Source of the DNA: Spirodela intermedia
Taxonomy: Eukaryota > Streptophyta > Magnoliopsida > Alismatales > Araceae
Length of the DNA stretch: 64,000 nt
Direction of reading: 5' to 3'
NCBI GenBank assembly: GCA_902729315.2
Contig: LR746280.1
Coordinates: 2,600,501 to 2,664,500, forward strand
Below the pieces are notes generated by a model. It made no database searches and had not been told where the DNA came from. It saw only the letters and a list, made by a program, of their open reading frames with translations. Numbering within the stretch: position 1 is the first letter of the stretch; every line of letters begins with the position of its first letter. A program made the translations under genes and the position numbers. Below, piece after piece: positions 22,159-35,054 of this stretch.

Positions 22159-25100
22159 ATGGCCCGCAGGAGAGAAGAGTCCGTTGTCCCGATAAGGGTT
22201 CACGATGAAGACGCTTCCGACGTGGACTCCGGCCACGCCCGCCTCCACGAGCTCGGCTACAAGCAAGAGCTCAAGCGCGATCTCTCGTAAAACCTTCACG
22301 CTAAAGCTCAGCCTCCCGTTTCATTCTCTTCTGTGCCGGTTCCTCGATCTGAATCGTGGGCATATATATATCTCGGCTATGGATGTGGTCTGCAGGGTGC
22401 TCTCGAACTTTGCCTTCTCCTTCTCCATCATCTCCGTGCTCACCGGGGTGACCACGCTCTACAACACAGGGCTCAAGTATGGCGGCCCGCTGGCCATGGT
22501 GTACGGGTGGCTTGTGGCCGGGTTATTCACCATGTCCGTAGGCCTATCCATGGCGGAGATATGCTCCTCCTACCCAACCTCAGGGGGCCTCTATTACTGG
22601 AGCGCCAGGCTCTCGGGCAAGGAGTGGGCGCCTTTTGCTTCGTGGCTCACAGGATGGTATGGTCCCGTTCTCCTCCCAGTCATCAGATTATGATGCAGGG
22701 AGGAATAGAAGTTGATTCCGCGGATGGGTTTTCATCACTTCGGCAGCTTCATTCTCCCCTCATCCTCTTGTTACTACCATTTCTTCGGGTGGTCTATTCA
22801 CGCATCATTTAAAATTCCTGATGAAAGTTAGAAACAAAATCATGTTCTGTGATTAATATATAAAAAGATATGGACTATGATGCAGGGGAGGGATAGAAGC
22901 TGATTTCAAAGGATGAGTGACTTCTGTGTCAGAATAATCTCATATTAAATGATGATTAAATCATGTGATTTCAGTAGAGGCCTCCTTATGCCGAACCACT
23001 CGATTTTTATGTTTCATATGCTTGGATTTGATTTCTGCATGAATTTTCAGAGTTTATTGTCCTTTTTCCAGAAAGATTAATTTTCTTTGTATCCCATTCT
23101 TTTCAAATATTTTGATTAGTTCCTTGGTCAATTTCCATTGCAGGTTCAACATCGTCGGCCAGGTAACCATAAAAACAAAAAACCCCGGAGAGGCCTTCAA
23201 TTTTTTCACAGATTTCATCCCTCTTCTCTCAGTCTGGCGGATGAAGAATTCTTCTCTTGCAGTGGGCTGTCACCACCAGCATAGATTTCTCCCTGGCTCA
23301 GCTGCTCCAAGTGATCATCTTGCTCAGCACTGGCGGCACGAATGGAGGAGGATACATCGCTTCGAAATATGTGGTGATGAGCTTCCATGCAGCGATTCTC
23401 CTCAGCCATGCGACTCTAAATAGCCTTTCTATCACATGGTTATCCTTGCTCGGGCAATTTGCCGCCGCATGGAATGTCATGGGTAATAGTTTTGAAAATC
23501 CAAAGGGATTCCTTTAAACTGTTCTTACCCAGAAGGAGGATCATATATTGAGCTCAGACTGTTCTCGCTGGTTTCAGGTGTCTTTGTACTCATGATCCTC
23601 ATACCCTTGGTTGCTACCCAGAAGGCCAGTGCTGAGTTTGTCTTCACACATTTTAACACTGATAATGATGCTGGAATCCAGAGCAACCTGTACATATTTG
23701 TTCTTGGCCTGCTGATGAGCCAGTACACGTTGACTGGATATGATGCATCCGCTCACATGGTAAGCTAGCGATTCTTCCCTGTGAGTCTTGGATGCCACCG
23801 CTACAAATTTTCTTCCGTTCAATTTTTTTAATTTTTTTATAGCTTGAAAAATGATTGAACCACGCTGGCTTTCATCTTTTCACTCTGTTCTTGCTGTTCA
23901 TGATCTGTGTTTTTATTCATATGAGCTTCTCATCTTGTCACTGAATTCGACCTGTTCATGATCTGTGTTTTTTAATTATTGAAGGGGAGATCAGTTTCAT
24001 ATGATCCTCTCATCTTGTAGTTCCTGATCTGTGTTTTTTTTAATTCCTGGAGGAGAAATTAAATTTAATACGAGCCTTCTATCACTGATTGATTTTCACT
24101 TGAAATTTTCTCCCATCAGACGGAAGAAACCAAGAGCGCCGACAAGAACGGGCCGAAAGGCATAATCAGCGCAATTGGAATTTCTATAGTCGTTGGGTGG
24201 GCTTACCTGATCGGGATCACATTTGCTGTGACCGACATTCCATACCTACTGAGCCCCGAAAATGATGCTAGAGGCTATGCGATCGCCCAGGTATTCTATC
24301 AGGCATTCAAAAGCAGATATGGCAATGGAGCTGGGGGGATTGCGTGCCTGGGAGTCGTCGCAGTGGCCATTTTCTTCTGTGGCATGAGCTCAGTGACCAG
24401 CAACTCAAGGTAGGCATTTTCTTTTCATCATAGAGTTTCTTCTGATTTCTTTAATTTACTTTTATGGTCAGTATTTGGCCTAGTTAGCTCCACAGTCTGC
24501 AGATTATTTATTTATTTTTAATTTCTATTTTAGGCCTGTAGAAATAAGCCAAATGATGGAAAGTCCGACTATTTTCCAAAATTTTCCTACAAGCTCATCG
24601 ACAATTGTACAATTACTATGATAATGGTGGATAGCTTTTCATCGCACTGGTTCTTCTGATTTATTGACTTTTTTTTATGGTTTGTATTTGATACCCAGCT
24701 GGTTACTCAGCTCTACAGTCCGTAGACCATTGGTTTTTTGGATTTTGGGTCCTAGAAATTAGTAAAATTAATGGAAAAGTCAATCCATTTTTTATTTTGC
24801 CTAGATGTCCTTCATTGACCGCCAAAACCCCTATTCTAGTAATGATTTGAAGGATGAGCAACTCAAGGTAGATAGTTTTATGGGTTCTTCTGATTTCTTA
24901 ATTTACTTGGTCGTCTGCATTTCTTGCTTACCATCCCATTCAGAACCACAGTCACTAGATCATTGAGTTTTTTGGTTTCAGGTCCGTAGAAATAAGATGA
25001 ATGACGGATAAGCCCATTTGTTCTTCAACTTTTGCCTTTTAAGTCCCTAAGGAAATGGAAAAGACGTACTTCTTAGTTCTGTGGGAGGTGGATACATACC

Positions 25101-26425
25101 GACCAACGATCTTAACATCACTCTTCACCACTCACTGGCTCCTGTTTTGACATCAGGATGGTGTATGCGTTTTCTAGAGATGGAGCGATGCCAATGTCGT
25201 CGCTGTGGCACAAAGTCAACCGGCAGGAAGTCCCCATCAATGCTGTCTGGCTCTCTGCGTTCATATCATTTATAATGGCATTGACGGTAACTTAACCTTC
25301 ATTTCTATTCCTCTCAAATCTTTTAGGATGTGATTAGCGCAAAGATTATGACTTTGAGACTCAAAAAACGGTTGGTAATGATATCTTATTGGGTTTGGAT
25401 TTTAATGAGCCCTGAAAATCTGAAAACCCAATCATTTTTCTTGTCCTTCTGATGTCATATTGGGATTAACATCACTGATCCAGGGTCTGGGGAACCCTGA
25501 GCTCCCTGGTGAAAATAATTTTAATCCAGCCACACAAAATCTGGGAACATAATCTTTTTATTCTTTTTATTTTCTCAAATCATGCGTCCGTCAATAGCAT
25601 AATAACTTTGGTGGGCGGGTCATTTCTATGGAAATTGGATTTTGGGTAGAACAGATGGTAGAAGCTGGAATTTTTCCATCTATAGTCGTGATCAGTTTTA
25701 GTCTCCAAAATGCCAAAAATAATTTTTTTTTGTTTTTGTTTCTATGACTTAGTTTCAGATCAGATCAGAGTCTGTTACCCACAGCCCGTTAGACTTGATG
25801 AACTAAATTCCTTGGAAAATAATAAGAGATACGTTATTAGCCCATTGAAAACTCCTGCTTTGTGGCTCTGACCATGATTCCTTCATGAATTCTAAATGTG
25901 GAAAGGCTGGAAGCGGAAATGGTGATGAACCCATCAGAGTCTTCATCCTCTTTCCCTTCATATGAGCATAAGAGTCTGATACTAGTAATGTGCGGCTGGT
26001 TCATAAGCATCATAACAATCATCATCGTCGTCGTCGTCATCTTCTTCTTCTTCTGCTTCTTCGTTGTGCAGTCCCTCGGGAGCTTGGTGGCCTTCCAGGC
26101 GATGGTCTCCATCGCGACGATCGGCCTCTACATCGCCTACGCGCTGCCCATCTTCTTCCGGGTGACTCTGGCGCGCAAGTTCTTCGTTCCCGGGCCTTTT
26201 AACCTCGGCCGCTGGGGGGAGACCGTGGGCTGGGTGGCTGTTCTCTGGGTCGCCACCATCACTGTCCTCTTCTCCCTCCCCGTCGCGTACCCCGTCACCG
26301 CCGACACCCTCAACTACACCCCTGTCGCCGTCGGCGGGCTCCTCGTCATCGTCATCTCCTGGTGGGTCCTCTCTGCCCGCCACTGGTTCACAGGCCCCGT
26401 CACCAACCTCGAAGTCCAGCCGTAG
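22159..26425 (+). CDS. BAT1: BAT1-type amino acid/GABA permease (APC superfamily), eight exons
   Basis: Membrane transporter related to Arabidopsis BAT1/GABP, which moves amino acids and GABA. Exons are 22,159-22,286; 22,396-22,656; 23,144-23,162; 23,263-23,482; 23,578-23,759; 24,120-24,409; 25,157-25,286 and 26,072-26,425. Phases agree and give 527 residues (BAT1 is about 516). Landmarks are ELGYKQELKRDLSVLSNFAF, AEICSSYPTSGGLYYWSA, FNIVGQWAVT, LGLLMSQYTLTGYDASAHM, TEETKSADKNGPKGI, AVFFCGMSS-like AIFFCGMSSVTSNSR, YAFSRDGAMPMSSLW, VPINAVWLSA and SARHWFTGP near the C-terminus. About 12 membrane segments are expected. I chose the ATG of MARRREE; an in-frame ATG at 22,072 is possible. Exon 3 is only 19 bp. 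Exons 1-2 have a second version upstream. Substrate and membrane are inferred from the family. Confidence 0.93.
24390..25030. repeat. Three-copy tandem repeat in permease intron 6
   Basis: Copies start near 24,436, 24,651 and 24,886. Each has CTTCTGATTT, a T-rich part, CCACAGTC or CTACAGTCC, and GTCCGTAGAAATAAG or variants. Before the third copy, at 24,858-24,873, GCAACTCAAGGTAGAT repeats the end of exon 6 with its donor (GCAACTCAAGGTAGGC at 24,400-24,415). The duplication therefore included the exon end, leaving a decoy donor in the intron. Confidence 0.8.
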
Positions 26426-26736
26426 AACATCTGCTCCTCCCGTCCATCTCTCTGTCTCTGTTTTTTTTTTTCTTTCTTTCTCTGTTCTTTCTAAGCTTCG
26501 GTCAATGCGAAGCTCTTCCGGTAGATGGAAATCGATTGGTCGATTTCTGTTGTTGTTGGGTTTCCTTCTTTCTTCCTCCTGGATTCCTGTGAGAGAAAAG
26601 CGAGCATCAATGGTGGGGAAGAGAGAGAGAGAGAGAGAGAGGCCTCCTAACTCTGAACTGTGTGGTCTCCATGAGGACCAGGATCAACTAATAAACGCGT
26701 ATTTATTTTATGGAACCATTTCCATAACCATGGATT

Positions 26737-26780
<44 letters not shown>

Positions 26781-26853
26781 TGATGAAGAGAGAGAAGTGG
26801 GTTATGTACACGAATCTCAGAAGGGTAGGAACTGATGACGGGTCTGTACAGCT
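26426..26853. other. Tail-to-tail space between the permease and PSS1 genes
   Basis: This holds the 3' untranslated regions of both convergent genes in under 430 bp. A (GA)n tract lies near 26,617-26,641 and a (TC)n tract at 26,740-26,780. AATAAA-type signals for the permease lie near 26,690 (CTAATAAACG). Confidence 0.6.
26740..26780. repeat. (TC)n microsatellite between convergent genes
   Basis: About 20 near-perfect TC units, likely in the 3' untranslated or flanking sequence of PSS1 (GA on its sense strand). Confidence 0.9.
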
Positions 26854-29800
26854 TCAGAGCCTCTTTCTGGTAAAAGACCGATGGTTGTGCCAAGTCCAGA
26901 GAGCGAGAAACACGGAGAGGGAGGTCCCCATGGAGGCCCAGAAGACGATCAGCCACTGCGGCATAGGACTGGGGAAGAGACCTGCCCCAACACCATCAAC
27001 AAAGGAAGCGGGTGATCAGTTTATCAGGCCACTACGATTTACAAGGCGAAGAGCAGCAGAAGGCCGGAGCTCTCACCTCTTCCAAACTTGACGCAAATGA
27101 GGAGCTCCACTATACATATGGCCAGTGATAGCCAGCAGAATGCTCCCACCTTCTTCAATGGCTTGCTGAAACACCCACAAATCATCAAGAGAGAGAGAGA
27201 GAGAGAGGACAAGTGAAGGGTGAGAAGAGGATGAATGCCTGTCTTGGAGGTAACTGTTGTACTCGCGGATGGCGGGGATGGCGATCAGCCACCAGAGGAT
27301 CAGCCTGTAGGTGATGAGGGGGTTCCGGGGAGGAACCCAGAGGCAGAACTTGAGGAAGAAGGTGTTGAGCTCCACCATCATGAACACGACGCACAGGCTC
27401 AGCACCTGGACGAACCTCCACGGCCCCAGGAGAGGGCGCCACTGGTCCTTGTCCCACTGGGCCGGCGTGAACTGGCTCAGCGTCCGCTTAACCTTCAGAA
27501 GCAGCAATAAAAATTCAGGATGATTCTGAAGAACGAGACAAGTACAAGTACATAGCTTCTTGACTGCGTCCATGAAAAATACTAAGAGAGATAAATCTCA
27601 TCATGAGTTCACCATCTGCCTTTCCTTCAAGCTGCTCACTACTCGGAAGAACATGGTAGGAGGAAATGGAAAGGAAGAAATCAAGCGATTATACTAAGAT
27701 CCATGTCACCCCCACCATATGGGATTTGGCTGATAAACAGCAGCAGCAGCAAAAACAACGATCAATGATGATGATCATGATGATCATGATCATGATGAAG
27801 GATTACGGTCAATGATTGTATTCCAATTGACTGAGTTGACCAAATTATCAATCAAAAGCCAAGATGAAATGGCCCCACCAGCAGGAAACTGGGGAAAAAT
27901 CATACACTGCGTGCTCAAGACCTCCCACAGCAACAGCTCAAAAAGCTCATGATCTTGAGGATGGGATCATCAGAATAGTAAACCTCCGGGAGATCTTTGC
28001 ATTCACCCATGTGAGATCAAAGAAGAGTCTTCCAGAGGGGTTTTTTTTCCCAAAAATAGTTTCCGCCATAGAACTAAGCTATGGATTTGCTTAAATCCCA
28101 GTTTTCCTCAAACAGAAAAAGAGTCAAATGTAATGGATATGGCGCCAGCGAGTCTTAGATGCTCACAGAAGGAAGACTTGGCAGTCTCCAAACCATTGAA
28201 CAGTGGGAACTCAGTGACTGTGAGGCATTCAGATTGCCCTACAAGGGAGAGAATCGCCTATGCTGTGGAGGGAAGAAGGATTACCTTCGGAAGAGAGACT
28301 GCATTGTTGTCTCTCCAACTGATGCGGGTCTTTGCAAGGCTCATGGTCTCAGGAAAGGGAGGCAGATGCTGCAGAGGGGCCGTGGGTGTCACAGAAGACT
28401 TTTTAGCATCGTAGAGGAGGTTTTGGAGCAACACAGGCATTTCCCTCTGCAGGTAGAATAACTCCTCGCGTAGACTCTCCACACTATATTTGATGAGTTC
28501 CAACCTTTTGTCGTGTTTCTGAAGAAAAGTGGTTTGCCCTCTATCAGTAAGCTTCCACACAATGATGGCAGAAGATAAATAGACAACAGCCAACTATGTT
28601 GAAATTGGATGATCAGGAGTAGGGAATGGGGTCATGGTGGAACACAGGAAAAAGAAGAGGGTAAAGGTAGAAGTTTGAGAACAAGCATGATTTCAAGCAG
28701 ATCCGCCTAAAAGTCAGCGGTCATCTCCTTCAAAGAGTAATTAAGCGAGTTCCTGGAGCTTTCACAGAATGAAAATCCACAAGAACACTCAACTAGATCG
28801 AATCCCAAGACTCATGAGCCTAACCGTACCTTCATTCCTGATACAAAGGTAGCCCAGAATAAAAAACTCGATTGATCTCAACCTGCAGCTGCCCCAAGAG
28901 CTTTCCATAGCGTTTTAGACTTGATAGAAAGAAAACCATTGATTATCAAAGGTGTCAAGATGGTGAGGAACACTGGGTGTTAGAGGGAAACCAAAATGTA
29001 TCAATTTTTTCGTCTCAACTTTAGGTTTTTGAGTCCCAATGATGATTGGCTTCGGAAAAATAGAAAAAAGAATCTCCTAAATGGTTTATAACTGCACAAG
29101 ATAACTTCAAAACTGTTCTCCAAGTTTTTTTTTTTAAAAAAGAATATAAATCTCAAAAAATGTATGGTTAAACTTTCCATCTTGACAATCACAAAACGTC
29201 ATACAAATACTGCTTGTATCGTTTCTTTTTACAGAGAAGATAACCTGTGATTTGCCATCTCGCTTGTTGTCAGAACTATGATTTTCAAAGGTTTAACTTT
29301 GGAAAAAATCATTACACTAATAATCTCAATATTATGAATTCTGCAGTTATTTAAGGAATCCAACACTAAAACCAAAAAGAAAATTAATAATGGCGGAGAA
29401 GCATGGAGGGATGGAAGTTCACTAGTCTAAATAGATCATGAAGAAAATTCCCAGAAGGGCACTGTGAACCAACATAATTTAGGGCACGAAATTCTTGTAC
29501 CTGGAAGATTTCAAGGGCATATGGTAAATTTCCCTTGCCCGCCCAATTATTTTGTTCTCGGAAGACATTGAAGGTGCACTACCGTAAAACTTGTGTCACA
29601 TCTAAACACTAAAATACTCACACGATCATTTTCCTTCAATAGTTTTAGTCAAGAAAAACCCAATGGATTATTCTATAACAGGAAAATTTCACATTATTCA
29701 TCTAAAGGACTACCCACTTATAGAGTCAGCTTTTTCATCTATGTAAAATGCCAGTGGACTTTTGTTCATTAGCTCATTGGGTTTTGCCGATGTTTTCCAT

Positions 29801-32800
29801 ATAGGAGACTTTGCTTTTGTTATAAGTATGAAGCACAATATTGACAAGCCAACAGAGGGTCAGTTGATTGTTAATCCGTCGATGTTAATGAACTTCAGTA
29901 AAATTTACTATAAAGTTGCATTACATATTGACTAAAACTAGTCTGCCACATTGACAAAATAGAAGGCATAACGGTCCTTGGAAAATGTAGAGTTGGCGAG
30001 TCAACCAATGCATTGGCTGACTTGATGGGTGGGGGATAGAAACCAGTCAGGGCACATTTTTATGCTCTCGACGTGGCAATTCTCTGAATTAAAATAAATC
30101 TCCACAATGTTCTAGCATCCACAAGTACGCACAAAGCTAGGATGTGAGCGTCTAAACTAAAAAATATTTTAAAATAATGGATGACGAAATAGGATTTACG
30201 TACACATGCACTCACACACATGCACGTGCATGCTTCTAAATGCGAGAGTGACAAACGACGCCTGAGATTGACTGAGAAGTTGGCTATTTGTTCTAGAATC
30301 TCAAACCTGGCTGAAAGATAGAAGTATGGACAATTCTACCTAACATTTTCTTCTGCAAAGCACAGCAGCAGGCCAACAGGATGTATTTTTAGTAGTAAAA
30401 CTATTTAGCATCACTACTGAAAGCTAGAACTATTCTTTACCAAAAGAGAGCTTGATTGGTCACATGGGTTGAAGATAGAATCGTAGAAGAGAAGATGGAC
30501 AACGACTAGGAAGGTCAATATCAAATGTGACGTTAAATAAGACATACCTTACCGAAGATATTTGGTTGGCGGCTTATACCAACCCATTCATACGTTTTTC
30601 CATCAAAGTAACGAACCGTACGCATCCCAGCCCATATACCTATGGACAAAAAAAAGGAGCATAAATCCAAGAGTGAGACGCAGAAAAAAAGTGCCTTACA
30701 AGACAGTTTCTTCTTATGATGATATAGAAACAAAACTCATAACTTTGTTAATACCTCCAGCCAAGTCCATATATCTCGGTTCTGATTCCTAAAGTTTCAG
30801 TTGATTCACTTTGAGTAACATGTAGCTGAACTAATTCTAAATCTGCTGAGATTTAGAATCAACAATTTCTCCAGATCGTGGATTTAAGAAATGAGACAAA
30901 TGGATAAATTTCTATTTTCAAAGATGAGGAGACATACAGATGGTTTCAAAATTTTGGGTTGGACAGTATACTCTTTAATAAAGGTAAATTTCATTATTTT
31001 TTTAACTTAATCAATTTTCATGCAACGTAGTAGACTGCAGGTAATTTTGTATTGTCATAAGCTTTGCTTACTGGTGAAAATGGCATAATTTCCTTTAAAT
31101 TCGCCTGACAATCACAATCATAGCCCTAATGTCCAAGAAAATCAATATTTTCTTTTTCCCTTCTTCATTTGCAACCAACTATTTTTTCTTCCTTCTCACA
31201 TCCCACTCTTCGAATCTACTGCTATAAAATGTCGATATGTCAAGAAAATTACAAATAGAAAGATGAAACACTATTAATGTTCGTTCATAGAAAACTTGTT
31301 GATTAAATATTTTGTTTGCATGGTTTATAAATGTCTCAGATGTGTAGGATGGGTGAACTTTCATCCCATATTTGAGTATGTTTAAATTCCAAGGTAACAG
31401 CAAAAGTTTCAGTTAAATAGAATTTTTTAGAATATAAACTGAAAAAATGTCCGCGAATTATATTTCATAGTTAAAGTTTCCGATTGTGATAATTTTAACG
31501 GCAATTATGAAATGCAAAGCAATCAACCTCATTGAAATCGGTTAAAGGGGTGGCCATCAACATGATGATAATAATGACAGTTGATGGGGTCCGGATTCCA
31601 TAAAATATGATTAGCTCTATGAAAAAAAGTTAATATTTAACTTCCTACAATGACATTTCTTGAGACACCTATACAAAGATGGACCAATGCAATCTGAAAT
31701 GGAGCGCATGCATGAAAAGAAACAAAGAGCAAAAAATGAGAAGGATACACTGCATATGCACATTGAAAGGATTTTATTACATTCTATATTTGAATAAAAA
31801 ACCGTTTAGAATTTGTTTCTAGGAAACAACCAAAATATGATGACTGTGTCCTATCACCCTTTTATAACCAGTCAACTGTTTATCATCAGGGTCTTCTGAA
31901 CATGATGCAATCCATAGGGTGCATATCAAATCAGCTCTAAAATTCGTTAATGTGAAACACCCCCTCGTTGGAGGTACGCGGAGAATGATCAAGGCCTCTT
32001 CCACTTGTAATGTGAGAAGATTTTCGATCCAAGAACGGAGAACAAGAGCTTGTGCGACCTATGCGATTTTTTGTGTTATTACCCTCTTATAATGAGGCTT
32101 AAAAATCATATCATCACTTATTTTAATTTGTTCTTTTTTCAGCACAAAAAAACCAGAGATTAGTTTTTAGAATCTCACCAAACCAGTTGCAGATCAGAAT
32201 ATCCAGAATAATGCTGTCCCACCAGCATTCATTGAAGTTGGGTAACATATGTCGAAAGGTTAACTGCAAAGTGCCAGAATAAATAAATAAAATCTTCAAG
32301 TGCACTGAAATGTGGAAAAAAAAGATCCCAAAAAACTGACCTCCATAAACTCAAACCCTATTGACAGGACCCACAGAAGGGGTTGGTTTCGAATCATTAT
32401 GGCTTTGCCCCACCAACCAAAAATATGAGCCAGAACAAACTCATCAAACAGGGTCTCCTATAAAAATCTAAACCAAAGTCAGAAACTCAACCATCCGGAA
32501 AGCAAAACTCAACAAAGAACAGAAATTGGAAAACATATAGAGCAAATTGAAACTAGGTTGATGAAAGAGACATCTTACATAGACATTGATAAAACTGTTT
32601 CTTGGATTTTCTGGCACGTAAATACGACAATCAGAGCCATAAGATCTCTCTGGAAGTTCTGTATTTAAATGGGGAAAAGGGTTAGAAACTAGAGGAAGTC
32701 CGAAGTGGGTAAACGGCTTAGTACAATCCACACTATGCATAGTTAAACTTATTACCGACTCCAAGATCTGGATGAAGAAATTTCATGAACAGCCGAGCAT

Positions 32801-35029
32801 CATCACGATCCTGGGAAACCAGGAGAAACACATGAAACAAGTGAGTGGAAAAGATATTTGATAATATAAGGTTAAGCAGGATAACCTTCATTTAGTTAGC
32901 ATTAGTTTGGAACAGAAGAGTACAACTAAGTTTTAATAGGAAATGTTAAATAAGAAAATGTTTGACAACCTCACTTTAAAATTGTAGATTCAGCTAAATG
33001 AGAATTAACAAGCAAAAATGTGCTTAGCTTATAAATAAAGCCATTTACCATGCACCATACAAGAGAAAATGGTGAACAAAACACCGAAGGAAAAACTACT
33101 GACAGTAAGCTTGGAACAAACATACACACCTGAAAAAGAATAAAGGTCAACGCAACGAGATAAATAACAGCCATCCCATGCACCAAACGCCAAATAGCAG
33201 GGTGTGGTCTAATAAGTATCCTGAAAGGATTTCCAAAAAAGAAACCGACAAAATTACGAATAATTAGAAGAGATTCATGAGTGGCTGAGAACTAACACCT
33301 AAGACAAAAAATTAAATGCATCATCACCAATGCTGTTTCAATTCAATATTCTATTAGAAGAAGGCTTACTTTCGTTGTCATGGTCACCTCTACAATCTGC
33401 AAGCTTTAACTTAGTAATCACAAAATTATTTCTATGTTATTAAGTTGGTCATCGCTAAAAACAAGAGCACAAATTCACTCCAATGAATATGGAAAATATT
33501 TTAATTCAGTCAACAACAAGCAATGATAAAATGTCAATTAACCGAAGAGAAGACACTTGTGATTAAGTTAGTTTTTCTAAATCAATTAACTAGCACAACG
33601 AACACAAAAAACGAAATAAAATATTGAATTGTACCTTGGTCAATCTACAGTGATGATTTCAAACAACACCAACATCTATTTTTTGACCTCTATGACTGAG
33701 ATAAAATGCATACGTTCAATCTTCGAAGTAGTGAACTTTTTAGTACACTACCCCAGCAAAGGGCTAAGCAGCCTAGCACATATATAATAAAGTTCACAAT
33801 TATCAAATCAGAACACTGGAATACACATTAACCGACACATGCTGTTTATTAATTCTACCTGAAAACTGACAGAAAACACAGGAAGTAAAATCATATAAAC
33901 AACTTACGTCGATGGTGCTTGAAGCAAGCAATAAGCAAGAAAAACAAAAATCATTGCCCAGATTCCCCTGCAGAAACAAGCATATTACTACCAAGAATAA
34001 TCACGGTATCATAGACGAAGATATTGATCATACTTCTTTGTAGATGTAATGCGATCATTAGACACAGAACTTTCAGGATCAAGTACTCCGCATTCCCAAC
34101 TGAAAAAATCCATAACCGTGAACTTGATCAGCTATAAGCTTCATAGGAATATAATCATACTAATCCTGAAAAAAATTTAATCAAAATCCCCAAATTAGGC
34201 AATGTTAAATCTTCCTGATCATTTTAGAACCTGGAACACATTAGTTCCTCTTGGATGATTTTTGTAAAAGATGAGGCTACGTCAGGAAAGTTGTGTTCAA
34301 TATTCCCTCCAAATCGGGAAACGAGAATATTAAAAAATATGCAACCCAAATCCTAACGGGGAAAAAATGATGTAAGCAAGTCATTTTGAACGGAATCACT
34401 GCACCTTCTCCATGGGGCCCCCAAGCCCAAATAAGTTACCAAGTTACTGGTGCTCCTTTCCTTGTGAAAAACAAGCTGCCCGAGCTAAACTTGCAGCCCA
34501 ACCACTTACTGACTGAATCCACCTTGGTCTTTCTATCCGTCAGGTGCAGCATAGCTTAAATCTCACCTACTCGACACAGTATCCCCACAGTGCATTGTTT
34601 GGCTCTTGTATCCATCTATGGACAGCTAGGTAGTACGCATAATGGGTGGGGTTCCGATTATTTAAAAATAAGAGAGAACCTAGAAAAAGTATGATGCAAA
34701 GGGAAAGTATGAATTGGTCACTAGCTAGTGTATCTTCACAAATTGGAAGTAATATCTCGTGAACTTCTTCTGTGCTAAAGGAAGTAATCATAAAAGAATG
34801 CAGAGAGCATATCCCTATGCCACCTAAGGATTTGAAAAAAAAACGGAGAAATTAGATTGACTTGAAGCACAGAGCATCACATTAGCAGGCAGGCACCAAG
34901 GAGCAGCAATGTAACTGTCCGAGGCTTATATGCCCATGCCGTCCAAGGATCCAGCTCGTCAGCATCGTCCATGGCTTTGACCTCTGAACGCCTCCTCCTC
35001 CTCTCCTCTTGTACGGCATTGACATCCAT
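26854..35029 (-). CDS. PSS1: Phosphatidylserine synthase, base-exchange type (PSS1), 12 exons
   Basis: ER membrane enzyme that swaps the head group of an existing phospholipid for serine to make phosphatidylserine. Minus-strand exons: 35,029-34,881; 34,099-34,034; 33,967-33,908; 33,220-33,130; 32,810-32,756; 32,658-32,579; 32,457-32,341; 32,263-32,179; 30,639-30,548; 27,492-27,239; 27,165-27,077; 26,981-26,854. Phases agree and give 421 residues (Arabidopsis PSS1 is about 425). Landmarks: [134 protein letters not shown] and REYNSYLQD. An in-frame TAG lies seven codons before the ATG, which supports this start. Intron 10 appears to start with GC. All key parts are present, so the gene looks functional. 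Confidence 0.95.
27237..27239 (-). other. Non-canonical GC splice donor of PSS1 intron 10
   Basis: On the minus strand exon 10 ends YLQDS/R at CAAGACAG and the intron begins GCATTC. The next exon (from 27,165, after TTTCAG) continues [10 protein letters not shown] in phase. No GT donor nearby keeps the conserved protein continuous. Confidence 0.6.
28258..28593 (-). other. Unidentified open frame inside PSS1 intron 10
   Basis: A 111-codon minus-strand frame contains [20 protein letters not shown] and [20 protein letters not shown], which could form amphipathic helices. It lies inside a 3.1-kb intron in the same orientation as PSS1. I recognise no family. It could be a retrocopy fragment, a cryptic exon or chance; no start context or splice evidence favours a gene. 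Confidence 0.25.
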
Positions 35030-35054
35030 TCCGCAGATTGTGGTCGGCTATCTC

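Noticed and set aside
25982-26383. A 133-codon minus-strand Asp/Glu-rich frame over the last permease exon
   Set aside because: It is the antisense shadow of the GC-rich exon 8, whose sense frame is conserved permease sequence.
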